The notes under the pieces: generated by a model
Databases searched by the model: none
Seen by the model: only the letters and a program-made list of their open reading frames with translations
What the model was told of the DNA's origin: nothing
Part shown: in pieces, positions 1 through 8,100 of the stretch
How the letters are laid out: the number at the start of each line of letters is the position of its first letter
Position numbering within the stretch: position 1 is the first letter of the stretch
Assembly: GCA_964580995.1 (NCBI GenBank)
Contig: CAZOMV010000075.1
Location: 1-30,010, forward strand
Source of the DNA: JAKJEP01 sp964580995
GTDB lineage: Bacteria > Planctomycetota > Phycisphaerae > Sedimentisphaerales > SM23-30
DNA: 30,010 nucleotides
Direction of reading: 5' to 3'
Program-made: the position numbers and the translations under genes

Positions 1-325
1 CGAGCTGGGTTCAGACCGGCGTGAGCCAGGTCGGTCCCTATCTGTCGTGGGCGCAGGAATCTTGCGGAGATTCAATCCTAGTACGAGAGGACTCGATTGG
101 ACCAACCGCTGGTGTTCCAGTTGTCCTGCTAAGGGCACAGCTGGGTAGCTACGTTGGGAAAGGATAACCGCTGAAGGCATCTAAGTGGGAAGCCCCCTCC
201 AAGATCAGGATTCCATGTTCCTTCGGGAACGAAAGCTCCCTGGTAGACCACCAGGTTGATAGGCCGGGTGTGTAAGCAGCGAAATCTGTTTAGCTTACCG
301 GTACTAACGAGCAATTGCTTGACCA
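1..325 (+). rRNA. rrl: 23S ribosomal RNA, 3' end (partial)
   Basis: This is the last part of domain VI of 23S rRNA; the gene starts before the window. The sarcin-ricin loop core AGTACGAGAGGAC is visible at about 80-92, followed by the conserved 3' helices ending near GCTTGACC. The exact 3' end is estimated from where conservation stops. The 5S gene follows about 130 bp downstream with no tRNA in the spacer. Small ORFs overlapping this stretch are artefacts. Confidence 0.97.
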
Positions 326-455
326 CTTCTTTTTTTGGCTGTGGTGCAAGCTGTCGAAAATTCTCAAGTGCGAGACTATACACTGTCCTCATATTTAATC
401 AAAAAGTGAAATGAGTAGGAGAACGGTTCGCTTCGGCGGACCGCCCAACGGAATT

Positions 456-562
456 GTTGGTGGTTATACTCAGAGTGAAACGCCTGTTCCCTTTCCGAAC
501 ACAGTAGCTAAGGCTCTGAGGCCGATGGTAGTGCGTAAGCGTGAGAGTAGGTCACTGCCAAC
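456..562 (+). rRNA. rrf: 5S ribosomal RNA
   Basis: The 5' GTTGGTGG pairs with the 3' end (CACTGCCAAC) to form helix I. The typical 5S core CCTTTCCGAACACAG and the late GTGAGAGTAGGTCACTGCC are both present. At about 107 nt it is a little shorter than the common 115-120 nt. It lies downstream of 23S rRNA and directly upstream of a strong terminator, as expected for the last gene of an rRNA operon. The ends are set by helix pairing and may be off by a few bases. Confidence 0.93.
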
Positions 563-575
563 ATTAAATAAACAG

Positions 576-607
576 CCCCGCGGCATACAAACCGCGGGGT
601 TTTTTTT
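576..607 (+). terminator. Rho-independent terminator of the rRNA operon
   Basis: A perfect 8-bp GC-rich stem (CCCCGCGG / CCGCGGGG) with an 8-nt loop is followed directly by a run of eight T. It starts 13 bp after the 5S gene, so it ends the rRNA transcript. Confidence 0.95.
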
Positions 608-762
608 GCGCAGATCGGACCTGTTGGCTGGCGCCTCCCCCCCCGAATTTTTATCCATTCAAATTTTACTGAATCTTGCATTGCGGCGTCATTCATCGTA
701 ATATTTTTTTATTGAAGAGTGAGTTAAGAAACAAACCTTTATGGAATTAACGGAAAGCAAGT

Positions 763-2241
763 ATGAAAAGAAGATTGATTTCAGTAGTTGGTAGGGGGGT
801 GGCGTGTACGTTGCTAATCGGTTCGTGGTTGTCAGCGGCAGTCAAGCCCGCGGCTATATTCACAGACAATGCGGTTCTTCAGCAAGGGATGAAGGTAAAA
901 GTATGGGGAACGGCGAAAGATGGCGAGAAGGTCACGGTGAAAATCAATGGCCAGGAAGTTAAGGCAGCGACCGTGGGCGATAGGTGGCAGATTGAATTGC
1001 AGCCGATGGATGCCGGCGGGCCTTTCACCATGACGATCGCGGGAGAAAACACGGTGGAGCGGAAGAACCTGTATATCGGCGAAGTGTGGCTTTGCAGCGG
1101 TCAGTCCAATATGTGGTGGCCGCTGGCGGAGACGGAGAATGCTCCGGAGGTGATATCCCAGTCAAAGGATGAGAAGCTGCGTCTTTTTACGGTGCCGCTG
1201 ACGGCGGAGACAGCCCCGGCGAAGGATCTTCCCGGCGGCCAATGGGACGTGTGCGGCCCGGATACGGTGGGGAATTTTTCGGCCGTGGCCTATTACTTCG
1301 GCCGCGAACTCCGCCAGAGCCTGAAGGTTCCGGTGGGGCTGGTCAGCGCTGCGTACGGCGGGTCTATCGTACAGGCCTGGACGAGCCAGCCGTATATTAG
1401 GTCCGACCCTGAATCCAGCCAGTATCTGGACAACTTGCCATTCTGGGCGCAAGGGCCGCAGAACCGGTTTTGTGTCCTCTATAACGGGATGATCGCCCCC
1501 ATCATTCCGTACGGCATTCGCGGGGTGATCTGGTACCAGGGGGAAGGGAACACGGAAGCCGCCGAGGCGGATCACTACCGCACCTCTTTTCCTTTGCTGA
1601 TACGCAACTGGCGGCAAGACTGGGGGCAGGGTGATTTTCCTTTCCTGTTTGTGCAGCTTGCTCCCTGGGCGCGGGATGCGTTTTTTCATGTCTCGGTTGA
1701 CCCGGAAGCGACCGGCTGGGCCGTGCTGCGGGAGGCGCAACTGCTGGCCAGCCAGACCGTGCCGAATACCGCGATGGCGGTCATCATGGATGCCGGGGAT
1801 GAGAACATGATTCATCCCAAACGCAAGGAGCCGGTAGGGTATAGGCTGGCGCTGGCGGCACGCGCTATGGCCTACGGGCAGGATGTGGTGTACCAGAGTC
1901 CGGTTTATAAATCCATGGAAATGGAAGGCAGCAAGGCCGTTCTGTATTTCGACCATGCGGACGGCGGCCTGGTTATCCAGGGGGATGCGGCCGCCGGATT
2001 CCAGATTGCCGGATCCGATCAGAAATTCTACCCGGCCCGGGCGCAGGTGGTGGGCCAGGATAAAGTAGAAGTGTGGAGTGACCAGGTGGCGCAGCCGGTG
2101 GCTGTACGGTACGGCTGGGCGAACTATCCGGTGGTGAATCTCTTCAGCCGGGCCGGCCTGCCGATGTGTCCCTTCCGGACCGACAATTGGCCCCCGGAGA
2201 AACCGTTCAAGACCTACCCCTGGCCGCCGAAAGAAAATTAA
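763..2241 (+). CDS. Sialate O-acetylesterase-like SGNH carbohydrate esterase
   Basis: A 492-aa exported esterase that probably removes acetyl groups from acetylated sugars. The N-terminus (MKRRLISVVGRG... then a hydrophobic stretch to about residue 26) is a signal peptide. The family opening FTDNAVLQQ...VWGTA is followed by the block GEVWLCSGQSNM with nucleophile Ser115, then GVIWYQGEGN and a C-terminal block IHPKRKEPVGYRLA with catalytic-type His351. These are hallmarks of the sialate O-acetylesterase (SASA/DUF303) family. In bacteria the members often act on plant or algal polysaccharides rather than sialic acid, so the substrate is open. The ATG at 763 gives the full signal peptide, although its ribosome site is weak. 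The next esterase gene starts 18 bp after the stop, so the two are probably co-transcribed. Confidence 0.9.
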   Translation: MKRRLISVVGRGVACTLLIGSWLSAAVKPAAIFTDNAVLQQGMKVKVWGTAKDGEKVTVKINGQEVKAATVGDRWQIELQPMDAGGPFTMTIAGENTVERKNLYIGEVWLCSGQSNMWWPLAETENAPEVISQSKDEKLRLFTVPLTAETAPAKDLPGGQWDVCGPDTVGNFSAVAYYFGRELRQSLKVPVGLVSAAYGGSIVQAWTSQPYIRSDPESSQYLDNLPFWAQGPQNRFCVLYNGMIAPIIPYGIRGVIWYQGEGNTEAAEADHYRTSFPLLIRNWRQDWGQGDFPFLFVQLAPWARDAFFHVSVDPEATGWAVLREAQLLASQTVPNTAMAVIMDAGDENMIHPKRKEPVGYRLALAARAMAYGQDVVYQSPVYKSMEMEGSKAVLYFDHADGGLVIQGDAAAGFQIAGSDQKFYPARAQVVGQDKVEVWSDQVAQPVAVRYGWANYPVVNLFSRAGLPMCPFRTDNWPPEKPFKTYPWPPKEN

Positions 2242-2259
2242 CCAAACCGAGGAATATCT

Positions 2260-3132
2260 ATGAAACGAATCACTTTACATCTTTTTCTGATGGTGGCAGG
2301 GATGCTCACAACGGCCCGCGCAGCGCAGATCCAGGAGATAAAAGTTCCCAGTCCAGCCATGCAATGCGAGATCCCAGCCACGGTGATCCTGCCGGACTCC
2401 TACGCCGGCGGCGACCGGGCCTACTCCGTGGTGTATTTGCTGCATGGCTATTCCAGCACCCACCATACGGTGGTGGAATTTGCCGCGGATATTCTTACCG
2501 CCGCGGTCGATACCTACCAAATCATCCTCTTTCTGCCGGATGCCGGCTACAATAGCTGGTATTTCGACAGCCCGGTCCAGCCTGCCAAAAAATACGAAAC
2601 GCACATGAGCGAAGCGATCGCGTTTGCGGACAGCCATTATCGCACCATCGCCGCCGCCGCAGGGCGAGCCATCACCGGCGGCAGTATGGGCGGTCATGGC
2701 GCGATGTTTTTCGGCCTGCGGCACAAGGAGCTGTTCTGTGCGATTGGTACGCTGAGCGGCGCGGTGGATTTTCGTCCGTGGCCGGATGGGTGGGATCTCT
2801 CGCAGATATTAGGCCCGAAGGATCAGTTCCCCCAGCGATGGGATGAGCAGGTGGCGGTCAACCAGTTGAACAACCTCAAACCCGGCGACCTGGCCGTTTA
2901 TATCGATGTCGGAACACACGATGCCTTTCTGGAAGTGAATCGTACCTTGCACGGCAAATTGCTCGAAATGGGCATCGACCATGTCTATGTGGAACGCCCG
3001 GGACATCATGACAATCCGTATTGGCGGCAAGCCATCCAATATCAACTGTTTTTCTTTAGCCAAACACTCTCCGCCCCCAAAATGGCAGGCACGGCCTGCG
3101 GCGAGATCGACGCGGACGGTTTACCCTTTTGA
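2260..3132 (+). CDS. Exported esterase-D-type alpha/beta hydrolase
   Basis: A 290-aa alpha/beta hydrolase of the esterase D / S-formylglutathione hydrolase-like family (PF00756 type), which includes tributyrin, acetyl-xylan and feruloyl esterases. A signal peptide covers about residues 1-22 (ends ARAAQ). The nucleophile elbow is GGSMGGHG with Ser142; Asp221 in GTHDAF and His249 or His250 in PGHHDNP complete the triad. VVYLLHGY is the oxyanion-region motif. A good ribosome site (GAGGA, 6 nt spacing) precedes ATG 2260. It sits 18 bp downstream of the SASA-like esterase, so the pair probably deacetylate or de-esterify polysaccharide side chains together outside the cytoplasm. The exact substrate cannot be read from the sequence. 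Confidence 0.88.
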   Translation: MKRITLHLFLMVAGMLTTARAAQIQEIKVPSPAMQCEIPATVILPDSYAGGDRAYSVVYLLHGYSSTHHTVVEFAADILTAAVDTYQIILFLPDAGYNSWYFDSPVQPAKKYETHMSEAIAFADSHYRTIAAAAGRAITGGSMGGHGAMFFGLRHKELFCAIGTLSGAVDFRPWPDGWDLSQILGPKDQFPQRWDEQVAVNQLNNLKPGDLAVYIDVGTHDAFLEVNRTLHGKLLEMGIDHVYVERPGHHDNPYWRQAIQYQLFFFSQTLSAPKMAGTACGEIDADGLPF

Positions 3133-3299
3133 CGCTCCTGTTAGTCGCTGCCACCACTCACCAATAGCCGTTTCATCGGGGGTAAATCCCGGCTCCGAGA
3201 GCCTGGAACACCGGTTTCCGTCCGTTCAGAGCATTATGCCGGTGGCTTCCATGCGATAAATCCTACCGCCTCCAGCGGATCTGCGGATAATTAATACAA

Positions 3300-3498
3300 A
3301 TTTCAATCTGAAGCGCAACACCAGCGGATGGCAATCTGCTGCGGATTTTCACAAAATCCAGAGAAAAATCGTTTGGGCAAACTGGCAAATTGGGGCAGCC
3401 AGGGGGGCAATTGGGCAGTTTGGGGCCCCGAACGAATTTTCTCGTCGCTAACCACATGAGGTTCATAAGGTTATCCTTGTTGCGCTTCAGATTGAAAT
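3300..3498. repeat. 199-bp element bounded by 21-bp perfect inverted repeats
   Basis: The 21 bases at 3300-3320 (core TCTGAAGCGCAACA) recur as an exact reverse complement at 3478-3498. Between them lies low-complexity sequence with runs such as CAAATTGGGGCA and CAATTGGGCAG. No target-site duplication is seen and pairing does not extend beyond the arms. It could be a miniature mobile-element relic or a long hairpin. A 67-aa ORF on the minus strand here is rich in Pro and Cys and looks like a product of the repeats rather than a protein. Confidence 0.6.
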
Positions 3499-3523
3499 CC
3501 GCCTAATCTTTTCTTCCCTTCGG

Positions 3524-3634
3524 TCAGGATTTGACCGCATACCAATCCACTTTGCGGGTGATGTACATAATGATCGCCAGCAGGTGGGAGTTTCGGATAA
3601 ATTCAGTAACGTTGGATAGGATCTTGTCACTCAT
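3524..3634 (-). CDS. Possible small hypothetical protein (36 aa)
   Basis: I do not recognise this ORF. It starts MSDKILSNVTEF, has a hydrophobic stretch LLAIIMYI and ends KVDWYAVKS. A GAAAGGA ribosome-site-like motif lies about 9 nt before the ATG. It stands alone in a 1-kb region without other convincing genes and next to an inverted-repeat element, so it could equally be a decayed gene end or chance. Confidence 0.22.
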   Translation of the reverse strand: MSDKILSNVTEFIRNSHLLAIIMYITRKVDWYAVKS

Positions 3635-3782
3635 AGGATACGGTCCTTTCGGTACGGAACCGGGCGGTAAAACGGAATACCTGGTATGGCATTTGCCTGG
3701 ATTCAATATATTCGGCGGTAGGGGGGTGTCAAGAAATATTCAGGCAGTATGATCGGGATTCCTTTTTCCGGTGCCTTCAAAC

Positions 3783-3886
3783 AAAGGGGACACGATATTT
3801 TTTCTTGCTATGGTGATATCCGGCTTTTAAATGCCCGTAGTATGCCAAGAACCGCAAAGGATAAAAAAGTAGAATGTCCCCTATTT
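3783..3886. repeat. REP-like imperfect palindrome
   Basis: The left arm AAAGGGGACACGATATTTTT (3783-3802) and right arm AAAAAAGTAGAATGTCCCCT (3863-3882) are imperfect reverse complements, sharing the GGGGACA/TGTCCCC core and the T6/A6 inner tract. From memory, this 'AATGTCCCC' motif resembles repeats found near REP-associated (Y1-type) transposases. No transposase is encoded here, so it is probably a non-autonomous or degenerate copy. Confidence 0.5.
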
Positions 3887-3988
3887 GTCCCCATTCTTCC
3901 CTGCGGGTCGGCCTGCCGGTCCGCTCGGAACTTAAATACTTGTACGGAACAGAGTTATGGTAGCCCGGGCACGCGGGAAATTTGCCTG

Positions 3989-4017
3989 TTGACAAGGCCG
4001 TCGAATGGAGCTATTAT
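3989..4017 (+). promoter_or_regulatory. Sigma-70-type promoter for the 4156 gene
   Basis: TTGACA and TATTAT are separated by exactly 17 bp. Transcription would start near 4024, giving a 5' leader of about 130 nt before ATG 4156. I recognise no riboswitch in the leader. Confidence 0.7.
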
Positions 4018-4155
4018 AAATTCACATTTTCAGATCATCTTTGGCAGCCATCGGAGTTCTCGAAAAGTATTCGATCCTAACCTGCGAAGGCGGTTTAAGA
4101 CCATATGCCTGGTAACCTTTCAAAAGATGGCTAAGGAGAAAACAAGGAGAAAACC

Positions 4156-6357
4156 ATGAAAAACAAAAATATCATTACGATTGTTTTAATGGGGGCTGCT
4201 CTCTGCCTGGCGGGTACGGGTTGCCACCTGGTTTTTCCCTACAATGCCAACACGGAAGTCGTCCAGAACACCTATTTCTGTTCCGCGCAGATTTACCGTT
4301 CCCTGCCTGGCGGCGCAGAATTTACCGAAGAATGGCAATGCTACCTTTGGCCGGTGCGCTGGGATTCAAATCAGGGTATATGGGTTTGGGTGGATCCCTA
4401 TACCTATGCTGCGCAGAAAATCAATGAATATATTTCCGAATCCCTGGCCCCGGAATTCACCTGGTCCTATCGCAACCTCACGGTGGTAATAACAACCAAG
4501 GCCCCGGCTGTGGATTGCCTGACTCCATCAACGCCCCCGACCTACGGCGCTCCCCTGGGTGCTGAGATACGATGGAATTATCCTCCCGCCAGCGAGGCAT
4601 CGGTTTCGATCTGGCTGAAGGACAAATACGGGGTGGTCCGCACGGCCAATCCCGGCCTCGCCAACGCCTATATGGATTTTTCCGAACGAACCGGCCTGCC
4701 GGATTGGGAGCCGGGAGGGATTTACCAGCGTCTGAAACGGCATATCCGATTTTCCGATATGTCCATAGAACTGGACACCCCCTTTGCGCTGGGGCCGGAT
4801 ATGACCATTACGGAACTTTATATCCAGAGTATCGGCACGGTTTACGCCGAACATACCAGCGGGTTTGACTATCGTATTTATCCCGGCAGCGCCAAATTCT
4901 TCATCTATGGCCAGGGTGTCAAATCCGGAGAAACGGGCACCACCAGTTTTTGCTTCTGGAATGAATCCAGCCAGAACTTTTCCGTAACCCAGGGACTGGT
5001 CTGTTCGTCTTTTGCCCTCGGTTTGACTCTGACCAACAGCGATCTGGGCCAGGATATGCTCATTACCATCAGCCTGTCCAAGCCGTGCCAGTTGTGGCCC
5101 TCGTTTAAGACCCACCAGCCGGTCGTGGACCTCCTGGATAAACAAATCACGGCGGTTCCGGTAAGCCTGACGCCCGATTTCCTGGGTGACCTGGACAATG
5201 ACCTGCAGAAGGTTTTATGGTTCGAGAACTTTGAAACGGCCGGCGAGGTGTACCTCGGCCAGGGCAATCCGCTGCCCAGCGTGACGCTGACCCATGGAGA
5301 CCATGAAATAACGGCTGTAGCGTATGATTCGAAGGGATCCTATAATTCCGACACCATGCTTCTGACGGCGAACCTGGTGCCGCCCAATGATTTTTGCGAA
5401 AACGCCATCCCCATATCCAATGGCGCCTATCAGGGAAGCACGGTGTACGCCTCCAGCGACGGGCTGGCGACCTGTGGTTGGTCAACTTTCACTCCGGATG
5501 TGTGGTATCTGTATACTCCGGATTGTCCCGGCCTTATCAGCGTTGACCTGTGCGGTTCCGATTACGATACCGTTCTATCGGTCCATACGGCTTGTCCCGA
5601 AGGGCGTCTTCCTTTTGAAGTTGCCTGCAATGATGATTGTTCAGAGGGCGACTGCAGCGGATCGTATCAATCCTGTATGACTTTTTACGCATCACCCGAT
5701 CAGACGTACTGGATTCGCGTCGCGGGCTATAACGGTGCAACCGGTACCTACCAACTGAATGTCAATCTGATCCCCCCGATTAATGATGACTGTGCCAGCG
5801 CCCTGCCTATTTATGAGGGTACAACGCTATTCAGTAACTGCCTGGCCACCACGGACGGCCCGGACGCCCCTCTTAGCTGCAATTTTTACGACTACACCCA
5901 CATCGAGTCGGATATCTGGTTTCGTTATTACCCCTCTTGTCGTGGGGATGCCACGGTGAGCCTCTGCGGCAGTAACTATGATACCAAACTGGCCGTATAT
6001 GGGCCATTTTGTCCTGCCGTTGATCCGGAAGCGATCGCCTGCAATGATGATTTCTGCGGTACGCAATCCCAGGTGACTTTCCCCGTCCATCCGCGCGGGG
6101 AATATCTCCTGCGCATCGGTGGCTATCGTGGCGCCCAGGGATCCGGTTCCATCACCATCTATACCAACCCGGCGGATTTAAACCTGGACTGCGATGTCAA
6201 TTTGTTGGATTTCGCCCAACTGGCGGGTCCCTGGCAGGCAGGCGGCTGCGTTACCCCAACCTGGTGTAACCGGGCGGATATAAACCACGACGGTTTGGTG
6301 AACATCCTGGATTTAACAATTCTGTGTGAAAACTGGCTGGATATCTGGGAACCCTGA
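4156..6357 (+). CDS. Secreted repeat protein with dockerin-like C-terminus
   Basis: A 733-aa exported protein of unknown function. The N-terminus is a signal peptide ending LAGTGC; Cys23 hints at a lipoprotein but the lipobox is poor because no Leu stands at -3. Residues about 25-400 are not recognised. Two similar repeats follow, at about 411-540 and 543-670, each beginning ND(F/D)C and containing VWYLY/IWFRY, LCGS(D/N)YDT and ACNDD motifs; such PPC-like repeats are common in planctomycete and myxobacterial exoproteins. The C-terminus (about 674-733) is dockerin-like with two segments, DLNLDCDVNLLDFAQLA and DINHDGLVNILDLTIL, each followed by a conserved Trp. Two AAGGAG motifs precede the ATG. 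A consensus promoter lies upstream, and the gene appears monocistronic. Confidence 0.85.
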   Translation: MKNKNIITIVLMGAALCLAGTGCHLVFPYNANTEVVQNTYFCSAQIYRSLPGGAEFTEEWQCYLWPVRWDSNQGIWVWVDPYTYAAQKINEYISESLAPEFTWSYRNLTVVITTKAPAVDCLTPSTPPTYGAPLGAEIRWNYPPASEASVSIWLKDKYGVVRTANPGLANAYMDFSERTGLPDWEPGGIYQRLKRHIRFSDMSIELDTPFALGPDMTITELYIQSIGTVYAEHTSGFDYRIYPGSAKFFIYGQGVKSGETGTTSFCFWNESSQNFSVTQGLVCSSFALGLTLTNSDLGQDMLITISLSKPCQLWPSFKTHQPVVDLLDKQITAVPVSLTPDFLGDLDNDLQKVLWFENFETAGEVYLGQGNPLPSVTLTHGDHEITAVAYDSKGSYNSDTMLLTANLVPPNDFCENAIPISNGAYQGSTVYASSDGLATCGWSTFTPDVWYLYTPDCPGLISVDLCGSDYDTVLSVHTACPEGRLPFEVACNDDCSEGDCSGSYQSCMTFYASPDQTYWIRVAGYNGATGTYQLNVNLIPPINDDCASALPIYEGTTLFSNCLATTDGPDAPLSCNFYDYTHIESDIWFRYYPSCRGDATVSLCGSNYDTKLAVYGPFCPAVDPEAIACNDDFCGTQSQVTFPVHPRGEYLLRIGGYRGAQGSGSITIYTNPADLNLDCDVNLLDFAQLAGPWQAGGCVTPTWCNRADINHDGLVNILDLTILCENWLDIWEP

Positions 6358-6514
6358 TGAAAAAACTGGATAGGCTCTGCATACCCTCTTTTCGCATCGT
6401 CTAATATCCGTCCCCATATATCCTTCCTGCGCCCGATGGTCATTCCTGTAGGGTGTGTAACTGGTTGCACACGCGGTCTTTTTACGTCCTCATATTCCAT
6501 TCCCGCGCCCGCCG

Positions 6515-6541
6515 GTCATTCCTACGCAAGCAGGAATCCAG
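6515..6541. repeat. Short REP-like palindrome in convergent intergenic region
   Basis: ATTCCT at 6518-6523 pairs with AGGAAT at 6532-6537 across an 8-nt loop, within GGTCATTCCTACGC...GGAATCCA. A related half (GATGGTCATTCCTG) lies near 6435. This resembles the common 'CATTCC...GGAATCC' intergenic repeat of many bacteria. The gap between the convergent genes (6358-6684) shows no other gene and no T-tract terminator. Confidence 0.45.
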
Positions 6542-6684
6542 TTCTTTATTTCCCCCTCTCGTATTGGCTGACGCAACGACCATCGGGAGCGTCAAAAGAA
6601 AAAAACGATCGCAGCGAAAATGGCGAAGGTTCTTGCCTGCCATTCCTTTCCTGTTGACCATTCCCATTGCGATTATTTCCTATT

Positions 6685-7980
6685 CTACCCTCCCACCTTG
6701 GTAAGCATTTTCTCAAAACTGTTTACATCCGTACTATACGAATTACCCATATTTCCCATGTACAACCACTTTCCTTGGGTATAAATAAAAGCAAAGGTGT
6801 CTTCGCGTAAGAGCGATCCCTTTCGCGCCATGTAAATCGGGTGGAGACAATTCTCTTCCGGCTTTTCTGGAAAAGGTGGGCATCCGAGAAATTCATGATT
6901 TCTATATTGATTTTCCATACTCTGCCATACCCTATCCATATTCTCGGCAAATTTCTCAATCAGTTGCGGATTAGTGGTTAGAACATAGGAGGTTTTAACC
7001 AAAAGATCTTTATTTCTGTGGGCAATGGCGCTATTCATCGTCAGCAAAGACCTAAGAGGTGTACTATAATCCTCGAATAATTCCCCGGCGAGGATCCTTT
7101 CCATGGTATCCTGATACTCATTGGCAAGCTCGATTTCCCACTGTTCTCGTAATCCGCGGTACTGGGCAGGCAAATCCGCCAGAGTCGTGCCATCCAGGGC
7201 AGGCCACAAAAAAGCAATCTGATACATACCATCAGCATCTTCACCGGTTATGTTCCGAATGGTCACCGCGGTTCTTCCCTGGACGCTTTCCACCATCAGA
7301 ATCGGTCGGCTGCAGGTAACAAAAATGGCGGATTCGGGCAGGATTACCCGGAAATAATTCAGAAAATTCGCGGAACAATTACCCATACTCACCAGCCAGA
7401 GAGGGCCTTCCTTCCACAGGGTAGTGCTGGATGGCCGGTATTTGCTTACCGAGATATAACCTCCTGCTTCACCCGGCGGAATCGGTTTGGGAAAATGCAG
7501 GTAATAATATCCCTGCTGAGGATTCGTCTGTTCCAATTCAAAGGGAATTATATTGCCTTCCATATTATAGTAGGTGGGATCTTCCAGGATGGATGTCAAG
7601 CCGAGTTTTATCGTTTCGAGGGGCTCCGTGGTGGTGTTTTGCCCTTCCGCCAAATCAGCAATGCTCCAGAGATCTTGGGTGTCAATACGGACAATCTGGA
7701 TATTACTGAATTGGAAAGGGGGATTCCCCGCCGCTTTTTCTTCCTTGACCCATTTATACATTTCAACAAGGTCGTTTACCATAGGTTCATCAACCGTAAC
7801 CATAGGATTTTTGCCTTCCGCCAAAATGCCTTTCTGGCCGGCGGATACCGTCACATCCGCCGTGTTGGTTTGGGCACGGACTTTACCTTTGAGAACCTTG
7901 ACCTGTGTCTCCTGTCCCTGTACTGGCATCTGCGTAAGCAACAGATACAGTATTCCTAATACCATCATTCTGCTTTTCAT
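6685..7980 (-). CDS. Secreted protein of the ECF/FecR module
   Basis: A 431-aa exported protein, third in the sigma/anti-sigma cluster. I chose ATG 7980 because AAGGAG lies 9 nt upstream and the protein then opens with a clean signal peptide (MKSRMMVLGILYLLL... ending PVQGQ). The mature N-terminus TQVKVLKGKVRAQTNTA...VTVSAGQ looks like the C-terminal strands of a FecR domain. The rest (about residues 60-431) is not recognised; it contains few Cys and ends in a beta-rich FIYTQGKWLYMGNMGN segment. The preceding anti-sigma gene stops just where its FecR domain would need these strands, so the two proteins may complement each other or descend from one gene. Function is inferred only from context: an envelope partner or target of the ECF system. 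Confidence 0.72.
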   Translation of the reverse strand: MKSRMMVLGILYLLLTQMPVQGQETQVKVLKGKVRAQTNTADVTVSAGQKGILAEGKNPMVTVDEPMVNDLVEMYKWVKEEKAAGNPPFQFSNIQIVRIDTQDLWSIADLAEGQNTTTEPLETIKLGLTSILEDPTYYNMEGNIIPFELEQTNPQQGYYYLHFPKPIPPGEAGGYISVSKYRPSSTTLWKEGPLWLVSMGNCSANFLNYFRVILPESAIFVTCSRPILMVESVQGRTAVTIRNITGEDADGMYQIAFLWPALDGTTLADLPAQYRGLREQWEIELANEYQDTMERILAGELFEDYSTPLRSLLTMNSAIAHRNKDLLVKTSYVLTTNPQLIEKFAENMDRVWQSMENQYRNHEFLGCPPFPEKPEENCLHPIYMARKGSLLREDTFAFIYTQGKWLYMGNMGNSYSTDVNSFEKMLTKVGG

Positions 7981-8000
7981 AGGAAAAGTCTCCTTCTTAT

Positions 8001-8100
8001 TTGACGGAACCGCCAAAAGTCAATATCGACTTCCAAAAACGCACTCTGGCTTCCCAATAACAAGGGGTCGAAGAGCTTTTGACGCTGGCGTCTTATTTGA
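8001..8100 (-). repeat. ~100-bp intergenic repeat, copy A
   Basis: About 80% identical by eye to 9423-9521. It carries three palindromic parts: TTGACGGAACCGCCAA, a sequence around ATATCGA, and GACGCTGGCGTC. It lies 20 bp upstream of the start of the 6685-7980 gene and contains the stop codon of the anti-sigma gene. The shared position before two module genes suggests a promoter or operator role; an inserted element is the alternative. Confidence 0.8.

Noticed and set aside
129..392. 87-aa ORF on the minus strand over the 23S 3' end
   Set aside because: It is antisense to conserved rRNA and is a known type of false gene.
411..701. ORFs on both strands over the 5S gene and terminator
   Set aside because: They read through 5S rRNA and the terminator hairpin and have no protein-like features.
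3191..3203. GGCTC-CGA-GAGCC hairpin after the esterase gene as a terminator
   Set aside because: It is only 5 bp long and no T tract follows.
3749..4159. 136-aa plus-strand ORF
   Set aside because: It crosses the REP-like palindrome and a consensus promoter and runs into the next gene start; it has no recognisable domain or ribosome site.
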